NCBI GenBank assembly: GCA_934654605.1
Contig: CAKUGH010000001.1
Span: 1 to 64,000, forward strand
Length of the DNA: 64,000 nucleotides
From: an uncultured Collinsella sp.
GTDB taxonomy: Bacteria; Actinomycetota; Coriobacteriia; Coriobacteriales; Coriobacteriaceae
Direction of reading: 5' to 3'
The notes beneath the pieces were generated by a model. The model saw nothing but the letters and a program-made list of their open reading frames with translations, did not search any database and was not told where the DNA came from. Each line of letters begins with the position of its first letter. Position 1 is the first letter of the stretch. Position numbers and translations under genes: made by a program. Positions 11,001 to 17,209 of this stretch are shown here, one piece after another.

Positions 11001-14000
11001 GGGATTCTCGAAAACACTGACCGCAACTACAGGGTGAACAATCTGGACACTACGGATAAGAAATGCATAGAGACGGGTGAAACGCAGGGCCGCTATAGGG
11101 GTAACGGGACCACGAACAACCTCGCTATAACCACGACCGTTAATGACTCACAGGGCCTGCTCGTGCTTTCAGCCATCATCAGCAGCGGCGCGGCTGGTGG
11201 CTCGGCGAATACGACAACAGCCAACGAATCATACGGCACGTACGCCGGATCACGCGCGTATCTGGGCGGCAATACATCGACGAACAAAAAGGGATACAAA
11301 TTCGGCAATCAGAATTACGGCAAGGTACGCAACGCGAAATATGATAATGTCGGCCAGCCGGCGAGCGCGGCGACAGATTTTGACGTTGCGACCAAGGACG
11401 ACACGCTGAGTCCGGGCAGCCAGAATGCTGCCGCGCTCGATCAGACTGATGGCAGCAAGGTGAACTCCCCTTACCTGGTGTCGAAATACGCCACGTGGCA
11501 GACGGGCAACATCTGCGCCGCGCAGGCCTCGGGCATAGATTTGCGATTCGTGAACACGGCCGAGAAAATTGACTATGACATGATGCCTTACGGCACGGGT
11601 TATACGGGCCTTTCGGGCCGCTATTACTCCAACGCGTGCGCATCAAATAAGGGCGCCGATCGCGACCGCATCGTGCCCTTCGTCGCGACCATCAACGGCA
11701 ACGGTGCAACTATCAGGGTCGGCAGCAACGGAAGCGACGAAAGCGATAACGGTAAGAAGAATCCGTACGACATCCAGGAATACACCGACGACGACTACAA
11801 GCTCACCGGCGCGGGCGCCCTCTTTGGCACCGTAACGTACACTTCGGAAAACGTGTCGGAGAGCATCGGCACTCCGGCAACGGATGGAGCTGTCGCCACA
11901 GGCAACAGCGGCTACACCGTCCAGAACCTGAATTTCTACGACTGCAACATCTCGCTAAGGTACGTAAGCTATAGCGAAATCGCTACTGTCGACAATAATA
12001 TTGCGACGGTGGCGACTGACTTGGCGAATGAGGTTGGTGTCGGTCTGCTTGCGGGCACCACGGCGAACGCGAATTCGCTCGGGAGCTATGGTAAATACAG
12101 CACGGTCGATATGACGAAGTGCAGCGTTAACGGGCCTACCAACGTTGGCGGTCTAATTGGTACGTCAGGCTATGGGGCTCGTAGCACTGACAAAAGCGAT
12201 ACCACCTGGGTGGTCAACCGAACGGGCGGACAGTCGTCCCCGGTAAAACTTTACGACTGCTCGTATGACGAAATGGCTGTCAACGGCGGCGAAAACGTTG
12301 GTGGCTTCGTCGGCAAGCTCAATGCGGGCTCGCGGGGTGGCGTTTGGACGACGATAAATAAAGACGTAGCTAAAGACTCTACGATCGAATCGACTTCGGC
12401 CGGTCCAAGAGTTGGCGGCATAATCGGCGTTAATGATGATGCGGTATATGTGAATATGGACCCTGCCAACAACGAGCCGACTGCTGGCGGAAAGGCGACC
12501 ATCAAAAATGTGACATTAAGTGTGCTTCCGAGCGCTGGCGCTTCGGGCGGAGTTGGTGGTATTGTCGGTAAAGCTGAGAACAGCGTATATGCCCACAATC
12601 TCGTTGTGACAAGCGATGCGGACAAAGAGATAATATTCGGCGCCAAAAATACCAACTCTCTTAAAAACGTTGGTGGTATCGCAGGTAATATAACGAGCGG
12701 TAGCGAGTTCAAGTTAGATTCTTGCGAAGTCAGCAACATCCACCTTGAATCCCGCGAAGTGTCCGGCGGTATTTCGGGCAACATTTCCAATGAACCGACT
12801 GTGACGTGCAACGACGTTGTGATCAGTAGCAACAACTTTAATAGTTCGTATGCTGGCGGTATTAACGGTTCACTGAGCGGAGCGCCGAAGTTCAACATCA
12901 CGAACACGGTGATCAAGAACAATGTGTTCGTAAATATTAGAAATAAGTGGGAGGATCAGAGCGGTGGCAACAAGAGTCGTTCTGGCGGACTCGGTGGCGA
13001 CGGAAGGGGCGTCTACAAGCTTGCAAACGTCCTGTTCGACAGCAGCGACTTTCAAGGTAAAGACGGCCAGGGCATCTTCTTTGGCGATGCTAAGAGCGGT
13101 CTAAAAATATATGCGGCAGGCATAGACATTAAGCCTGGTAACAAAAAGACCCGTGATGACTTGCCGCCGTTGCTGTTCGATACGACTTCGGGCAGCACGG
13201 TTAAAGATATTAATAAGGTTTCCTATGTTGCGTTTGCTGACTACAAAGACACGTTTGCCACATTCGATGCAAATACGACGTTGTACAGTGACGACTCCTC
13301 CAGTAACAAGACAGTTGCCGCCTATCCTTATGTCACCACGAGCCCTGCGAGCAAAATCGCGGTACGCGTGTCCGACACTGACACCGCTGACCGTTACCTT
13401 TTTGGCGATGGTGCAAATGTTGGACTGGCTGAGACTATCAAAAAGGAGGCCAAGGCCGGTCAGAGCGAGTTCGGCAGCTATACCTACACCAACATCGGCG
13501 GCCGCGATGACTCTGGTGCGTATCAGAATAATGTGAGTGGCTTCGATGAGAATTCTCCTGTCGGAACATTCAACGGAAACAATGAAAGCAAGAAGGTGGC
13601 TGAGGACAAGAACTTCAACGTCCTCGTCCTCTCCGGTGGTGATACCACGACGGTGGAGAGCTATCTCAATATTGTGACGAACGGTGGCTATTCGGATGCG
13701 AAGCGCCTTAACCGTGTGACCGCAAATATTGAGACGTTTACGATCGACGAGAACAAGCATTTTGTGAAAGATGCGACTGCAACGTCTACAGTTTCGATCG
13801 AAAATAAGAATACCCAGCAAATGAAGTTCCGCGCGAGCGGATCGGCATGGGACAACGAGAAGGGCCGCTTTAACCTGTTGACCGTCACCTTTACCGAGGC
13901 AGGCCGGAGCTACAAGGTCCAGGTGCCCATCATCGTCAAGCGCATGCTCGAGATTGACTTTACGGCAACCTTTGTCGAGGGGTCCAACTTTAAGTCGAGT

Positions 14001-15944
14001 AGCTATAACGGGCGTGGTGCTAACGCGCACGTGCTGATCGGCGGCGGCGAAACCATGACGGGATATCTCACCTGGACATATGGCCAGGCGTACGGCAAGG
14101 CGACTAGCTACGGTTGGAATACGTACCTTGTGAGTGGCGGCTCCATGGGACCGTTGCAGAAAAAGATTAAGTTCCTGGGCGATGGTACCAAGGGAACATT
14201 GCCGGCTGGTACCCAACTTACGCTGGTGGATACAGCAAATAACAACAAGGAATATCACTATACGGTCGGCGCAAATGGAACTGACTCGCTGAGTCTGTCC
14301 GATTTTATACACGCCAAGAGTGAGACCGAGAATGAGAAGTACACCGAGCCTTGGCTGAGCGAGGAGGTTGGCGTAACAGCGAACGAGGACAACGCCGCAG
14401 GTACGTGGGTCGAGACGACTGTCAGTGACGCTACCGCTAAGGTCGGAGGCAAATACTACCGCCCCAAGACGGCAGAAGACGTTAAAGCCAATAAGAAGCT
14501 GTATGCCCTGAGCGTGTCTGAGGAAAACCCGGTGACCGAGAACTTCTATCTGGTAGTTCGAACGCCGAGTAACTCTGCTAGCGTAAATGGCTACACCGCC
14601 ACAGAGATTGGCAACAAGAGCGTCAACACGCGCGTCAATTACGTGTTGCGAACGGGTAGCGATGGGCTGGACGAAGACGATCACCATAACACCGCTTCGA
14701 CGTACAGTATCGCGTCGAACTATACGCACCGTTTGGAGGATAAGAAATCTGGCACTAATCAGATGACGATGAAGGGCACGACCTATCCTCTCGAGATGAA
14801 AGTGATCGATACCATTAGCTTTAGCGAGCAGGAGTACACAAGCTCCGACGCGCTGTACTACCAGTTGGATTCCTCGCTGGTGAACTACGTTGGCGGTGCA
14901 GCTGCAGGTGCGCATGGATACCCGACTGGAACTTTGGGCACGTATTCGTTCTACGTGACGGTGGGGGGTCACTACTACACGTGGGAGAATTCCGGGTGGG
15001 TAGATGTCGGCACGAAGGAAACGCCGGTGGTTGCTGATGCCAAAACCTGGTCATCTACAACTGGTGGCGACATGTCGCTTGTGCTCGCCGATGCCAGCGG
15101 TAAACCTATTGATCTTTCCGGCATTCGCGAGAAGGCCAAGGCAAATGGCAGCGAGTTCACCATCACCATGAGGGCGAGCCTTACCATGACCGAGCCCGCG
15201 TGCCAGACTGGTATTATCGCGTCGCAGAAAAGCGGCAGCGATAAGTACACGAAGCCCAACTACCGTGCCTACCTTTCCACGCATGCCGATACGCTCAGCA
15301 CCAGCAGCAACTCGGCATACAGCGACGGCAACGCTGGATACTACCGCGCGGATGTTGGCTCCTCGACCATTGCGCTCGAGGCTTCCAAGAAGTCGCAGTT
15401 GGGTATTAACATCGATGACCTCAAGTCCGCCGACGGCTGGATCGCGCTGCTGGGAACGTATGACTTCTCAAAGCTCACGGGTGCCGATGCCATGATTTCT
15501 AAGGCCACTAAGGTGAGGTACACGTTGAGCTTGCAGCGGCGCAACGACAAAGGCACGTATGATGCGGTGACCGATATCTCGAAGTACATCACAGAACTTC
15601 GTAGTGACAAACCGGGTGCGGACTCTTGGAGCGACAGCGGCAACAGCTACGTATTTACCGATAGCAAGGGCACTGACGGCACGTTCGCCACGCGCGATGG
15701 AAACAGCCTTGCCTTTAAGCATGCTTTCCTCGTTAAGGTGAACACGGACGTTGAGGGTGAGAAGAAACAAACCTACGCAAACTACCGCTTGGTTCTGACG
15801 GCCCAGCTGATGACCGGCAGCGACATCGTCGACACGCCGGTCAACGTTAGCAACCTCGATGGCTATCGGAATTCCGACTACGTGACGTACACGCTAGCGC
15901 GCATCAACACCGAGGGCATTCAACACGGTTCCACGACCAACTGA
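5061..15944 (+). CDS. Giant secreted GLUG-repeat surface protein (3627 residues)
   Basis: A Sec signal peptide occupies about residues 1-29 (basic RTAKR start, hydrophobic core, FAQ end). Residues about 60-150 are low-complexity and rich in D, T, G and A. From about 370 to 2650 the sequence repeatedly shows GLUG-type turns: GGLIGLCKDG, GGFIGKA, GGLVGRV, GGVVGALDSGY, GGAIGYV, VGGLIGTSGYG, VGGFVGKL, VGGIIGVND and VGGIVGKA. Such motifs occur in long beta-helical adhesins. The last 950 residues are beta-rich without clear repeats. There is no LPXTG motif and no C-terminal membrane helix, so the protein is not sortase-anchored in the usual way; the three membrane proteins encoded upstream are candidate anchors. 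GAGGTAGGA precedes the start. The gene looks less GC-rich than its neighbours, which could indicate transfer. Confidence 0.82.
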   Translation: MRTAKRITTACLTAIMIFQALAPSTEVFAQELDAVMEASVSAARAAGNTARSVQDAVATALENADQATSDDAATAPGADAGATEDGNGSTGTDGSQDSTTDGATNGDASTEGDASQDDTTADDGTADEGQADDADADADARADAAYAYNTVEELKDKGKVTKITEENGTVTQIVFANEADLIKISNTNPTVYQNAVISREPNTGSEFKLDSAIVDNNLKFRGFGGENVPFKGSLDMKGSTLVVSHTLYNNIQLSDANRTVTVTWKGTDAQPVIASKINGNDQTLVANVAVANVSADKATLKSPLLGEVDGVLTLEAAYSVDAGKTLAVDINSDLGNVGLLANTVKASASFTIAKLEGLPSSGTQTVATTKDGASAGGLIGLCKDGVTVSLANPIDLSNFTVVGKAASGGFIGKATKLTLDTDNKKFTCPATVGDASSQSSGGFIGDVSFASPVEFTNNDQIDTGLGVKLGQSGDMGAGGVFGLLDTTNGDVTISGGSYASKLVAGSGSIYGGLVGRVQDVTSTETPNNTLHIKTDGEGNRCSVDTTCSVAPRLAGGLVGWVAKSNNTGGVVIVDGADVTCHSPQVTGKNCGFGGVVGALDSGYSVGGRSRFGILDCGDIRVTADTPIACGAGIVGSAWNGVLRLRGTTDLSECKLEANGNTNQILRSLDGCSPLVFALGSGSDAKTTSNDYWIYKRPAAAKIDDLTYNQVIRLTGEKGKLSKDLIKLDKSTFYQPLCNLSGAEDAGSSAGYSWGRQLQPQEGKVKSGTYLINDADTFACIAMTVQTHGYFGGVFGIGTGSSLKNWYGNRGNTFLITSNIDLRGTGLEGLACDGSWQVNTFGGAVEGNRRTVTLAIGEPFGTRNDVALGANDPSEGNGKIYRHSRLGLFNAVGGGATANDSTAKVSNLTIDGIVNFDNGLAVDAGSLAATIAGNVTLSGVTCEPKLTCDDTFGNDVNMGGIAGSVRGAGTVSFEGGAKARAIINTGSTLKGNTRIGGAIGYVADVAATVNVASLEIGGEIAASNSASGKKAQVGGFIGCIMQSTYKEGKIASSAEKNVSITGLSFSSFDMTVGKSGDAKNGAGGLLGYSWGNAVVTIGDGSVNKDANSYALKTTNASITANSSGELGGLVYAASGHWIINDHAIDLSGTTIKAENATTLGLLVGRGSKVAAGVYGSESYTGLYLEDRAYWGTAYNVSGITVTAFKVTTFDEWVGNGVRPGSKLMDGEWNTVVSLHTEGATLNMSGKAEEDNSYKNRSAFGQSKNTVSSKSYDLNKNSSTRYYYNLDRAYSDMKASGNDYTVTKIIHLSTPQELLLWSACRYAPAEIQTYIAPGMTGENAGDRNAGLNSYTVYINKGSDTSAGQKPIDLSGYSYYPAQPKGHVYVQNANIKFCYSDIKCTFANNKSNAAGTQHENMHCGLLRTINANLSVNNVTLGGTVGIAVNDGDTSKAGPGGTVSGALVCRYVSWSSGVDRQISINNLTLNGLAVDGVTDETGYAPLLINEMQTHVKLNAKNISTTGYADNTKAATSLFGKLGVGSTADQVTAIFSLINLPSATDDSIFTRASLLESFGYGKGNTGSAVYTFFKADQTNDAQTNKVTFGKEIDANDADKNEYIGKQLWYYDEDGYGTDGNLVTVGSTVADKTGKSPKFGGYLPYVKKGKANESDVQYHEIKVNQRVPNLAMGCGTYGDPYAITKATEFNTVAEYINTQNPSDGWEVTIAANQEELCRRRSSSNNTDNEVTYVYNLAKKTWEKKTGTNTIDSTDTLDDATMHSYLQSAYYSIEPVDNKGNSIDTLVLDITAFQGLGNQGNPFRGVIVGNLRGTQKVDSSATIKIDNTGSTSAPKGLIPYSYGSVVSNLNIEYSGNAASIAHKKVDTSGVPGAFFGGVIGCIMGGDNIIDGVSVSASGGFSVAGTAGDKGAHLVPVGGYVGAIAGGGVIFRNSSNVSGALNKWHNAGTSLYDNPYVGRVIDGYAFSELAGNGILENTDRNYRVNNLDTTDKKCIETGETQGRYRGNGTTNNLAITTTVNDSQGLLVLSAIISSGAAGGSANTTTANESYGTYAGSRAYLGGNTSTNKKGYKFGNQNYGKVRNAKYDNVGQPASAATDFDVATKDDTLSPGSQNAAALDQTDGSKVNSPYLVSKYATWQTGNICAAQASGIDLRFVNTAEKIDYDMMPYGTGYTGLSGRYYSNACASNKGADRDRIVPFVATINGNGATIRVGSNGSDESDNGKKNPYDIQEYTDDDYKLTGAGALFGTVTYTSENVSESIGTPATDGAVATGNSGYTVQNLNFYDCNISLRYVSYSEIATVDNNIATVATDLANEVGVGLLAGTTANANSLGSYGKYSTVDMTKCSVNGPTNVGGLIGTSGYGARSTDKSDTTWVVNRTGGQSSPVKLYDCSYDEMAVNGGENVGGFVGKLNAGSRGGVWTTINKDVAKDSTIESTSAGPRVGGIIGVNDDAVYVNMDPANNEPTAGGKATIKNVTLSVLPSAGASGGVGGIVGKAENSVYAHNLVVTSDADKEIIFGAKNTNSLKNVGGIAGNITSGSEFKLDSCEVSNIHLESREVSGGISGNISNEPTVTCNDVVISSNNFNSSYAGGINGSLSGAPKFNITNTVIKNNVFVNIRNKWEDQSGGNKSRSGGLGGDGRGVYKLANVLFDSSDFQGKDGQGIFFGDAKSGLKIYAAGIDIKPGNKKTRDDLPPLLFDTTSGSTVKDINKVSYVAFADYKDTFATFDANTTLYSDDSSSNKTVAAYPYVTTSPASKIAVRVSDTDTADRYLFGDGANVGLAETIKKEAKAGQSEFGSYTYTNIGGRDDSGAYQNNVSGFDENSPVGTFNGNNESKKVAEDKNFNVLVLSGGDTTTVESYLNIVTNGGYSDAKRLNRVTANIETFTIDENKHFVKDATATSTVSIENKNTQQMKFRASGSAWDNEKGRFNLLTVTFTEAGRSYKVQVPIIVKRMLEIDFTATFVEGSNFKSSSYNGRGANAHVLIGGGETMTGYLTWTYGQAYGKATSYGWNTYLVSGGSMGPLQKKIKFLGDGTKGTLPAGTQLTLVDTANNNKEYHYTVGANGTDSLSLSDFIHAKSETENEKYTEPWLSEEVGVTANEDNAAGTWVETTVSDATAKVGGKYYRPKTAEDVKANKKLYALSVSEENPVTENFYLVVRTPSNSASVNGYTATEIGNKSVNTRVNYVLRTGSDGLDEDDHHNTASTYSIASNYTHRLEDKKSGTNQMTMKGTTYPLEMKVIDTISFSEQEYTSSDALYYQLDSSLVNYVGGAAAGAHGYPTGTLGTYSFYVTVGGHYYTWENSGWVDVGTKETPVVADAKTWSSTTGGDMSLVLADASGKPIDLSGIREKAKANGSEFTITMRASLTMTEPACQTGIIASQKSGSDKYTKPNYRAYLSTHADTLSTSSNSAYSDGNAGYYRADVGSSTIALEASKKSQLGINIDDLKSADGWIALLGTYDFSKLTGADAMISKATKVRYTLSLQRRNDKGTYDAVTDISKYITELRSDKPGADSWSDSGNSYVFTDSKGTDGTFATRDGNSLAFKHAFLVKVNTDVEGEKKQTYANYRLVLTAQLMTGSDIVDTPVNVSNLDGYRNSDYVTYTLARINTEGIQHGSTTN

Positions 15945-15951
15945 TTCTGCC

Positions 15952-15993
15952 AAAGGGGGCGGCAACCATCCGGTTGCCGCCCCCTTTCTTGCT
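15952..15993 (+). terminator. Intrinsic terminator of surface locus
   Basis: A perfect 16-bp stem (AAAGGGGGCGGCAACC, with its complement) closes a 4-base loop, and the 3' arm ends in TTTCTT. It lies 8 bases after the giant gene's stop, as expected for an intrinsic terminator of the whole surface operon. Confidence 0.93.
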
Positions 15994-16020
15994 TAAGCGG
16001 GGCCGTCTGAAGACCCCACT

Positions 16021-16221
16021 GGACAGTTGGTTCAGATTTGTATAAATCCAAGTCCCGCCAGACGGTCCTGACGCTCGTTTTGGAGCAAAAAGTAGTCCAA
16101 AACTAAGGTTCCGTAGCCGAATGGGCTCGATTTGCGTGCAAGAGATCGCCGATGATGCCTTTTAGGAGGTAGGAATGCAGCTTCGACCGCGTCATATAAT
16201 ACAAATCTGAACTAACTGTCC
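16021..16221. mobile_element. 201-bp MITE-like element with 23-bp terminal inverted repeats
   Basis: Bases 16021-16043 (starting GGACAGTTGGTTCAG) and 16199-16221 are inverted copies with a single mismatch. The interior has no start-to-stop frame of useful length, so it cannot be autonomous. No clear target duplication is seen at the edges. The size and ends fit a miniature inverted-repeat element or the collapsed remains of an insertion sequence. It lies between the surface-locus terminator and a lone HTH gene. Confidence 0.7.
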
Positions 16222-16252
16222 ATCCGCCGTTAGAAGAGGGCGTTCCGGCTTC

Positions 16253-16363
16253 CCACTTAACTTTCCAACTTTCCACTTAACTTACCACCTAAGGTGGAAA
16301 GCTGGAAAGTTAGATGGAAAGTTGGAATGTTAAGTGGAAAGCTGGAAAGTAAGTGGAAAGCTG
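16253..16363. repeat. GTGGAAAGCTGGAAAGTTA word array with inverted left part
   Basis: The block is made of the word GGAAAG(C/T)TGGAAAGTTA repeated about four times on the right side. Its complement (CTTAACTTTCCAACTTTCC) is on the left, pivoting around the palindrome CCACCTAAGGTGG at about 16286-16298. It can fold into a long imperfect hairpin. No gene is seen from 16222 to 16628; the remainder (16364-16628) is AT-rich sequence in which only promoter-like stretches are visible, none strong enough to call. Confidence 0.75.
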
Positions 16364-16628
16364 ACGTGTTAGCTGGGAGATGGGGAGGGGTTAATAATTA
16401 CGCCTTCAGCCCAAAATGACCAAAAGAGTACCAATTTGGCTGGCAATTCATTCCCAACTAGCCGCGCGCTAACTACCTGCGTAAATAAAAGATGAAGATA
16501 TTCCTCACGAACGTCTTAAATGCCCGTATACCGATGTTGCGATTTTCAATTAACTGTTACGCGCAAACAGCAAAATGCTACTATCTAACATGCACGTTAG
16601 AAAACAGGTAAACGTTTAGGGCTAAGAA

Positions 16629-17033
16629 GTGGCAGGTATGTCAGAAGCAACAAGGACTCGCACGCATGCGCCCGAGGTCAGGCAGCGCGCCGTCGAGGTC
16701 CTCCAAGAGGGGGTCGGTCATCGTGCCCTCGCCGCGGAGCTCGGCATTCCCCAGGCCACGGCTCGTCAGTGGGCCCGAGCATATGCCGTGGGCGGTGCCG
16801 AAGCCGTGCTCAACGCGGGTTCTCATCACCGAACGTATTCGTATGACGTCAAGCTTGCCGTGGTTAAGGATCGCCTGGAAAACGGCCTGACGGTTCGCGA
16901 GGCTATGATCAAGCACAAGATTCCCAGCGAGTCTTCGGTCAAGGCTTGGTGCCGTCAGTATCGCGATGGCGGTGCGGATGCGCTGGTCGATAAGCCGCGT
17001 GGTCGCAAGCCGCGCGCTAAGCAGGCAGAGTAG
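16629..17033 (+). CDS. Helix-turn-helix protein resembling transposase OrfA/insertion-element repressor
   Basis: This 134-residue basic protein consists of two helix-turn-helix units, one about residues 15-60 (HRALAAELGIPQATARQW) and one about 75-115 (TVREAMIKHKIPSESSVKAW). The double HTH resembles the N-terminal half of IS3-group OrfA and HTH_29 proteins. It ends in a basic tail, RGRKPRAKQAE. No OrfB/DDE partner lies downstream, so it is a domesticated regulator or the remains of an insertion sequence. The start may be GTG 16629 or ATG 16638; both have weak ribosome sites. Whether it acts on the nearby inverted-repeat element at 16021-16221 is unknown. Confidence 0.75.
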   Translation: MAGMSEATRTRTHAPEVRQRAVEVLQEGVGHRALAAELGIPQATARQWARAYAVGGAEAVLNAGSHHRTYSYDVKLAVVKDRLENGLTVREAMIKHKIPSESSVKAWCRQYRDGGADALVDKPRGRKPRAKQAE

Positions 17034-17209
17034 CAAGAGGGTGCGCCCACGGGGCGCATTTTTCTTGCCGCGCCACTGCTCCAAAGCGGACAGACTCCTT
17101 ACCCCGTACGCCTAAAACTCCCCAGTTGACCGAAAACCTGCCGCCGCTACTCCTCAATTGAGCTATAACGTTAAACAATTGCAGCGTTTTTGCATGGGGG
17201 AGTGATGGT

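Noticed and set aside
13101-14972. 623-codon open frame on the minus strand within the giant gene
   Set aside because: No homology-like motif or ribosome site; the plus frame is continuous through the region with signal peptide and repeats.
15850-15944. LPXTG sortase signal at the end of the giant surface protein
   Set aside because: The C-terminus has no LPXTG-like motif, hydrophobic helix or basic tail.
16629-17033. Intact insertion sequence encoding OrfA and OrfB
   Set aside because: Only the HTH protein is present; the next gene is the hydrogenase operon and no matching inverted repeats flank the HTH gene.
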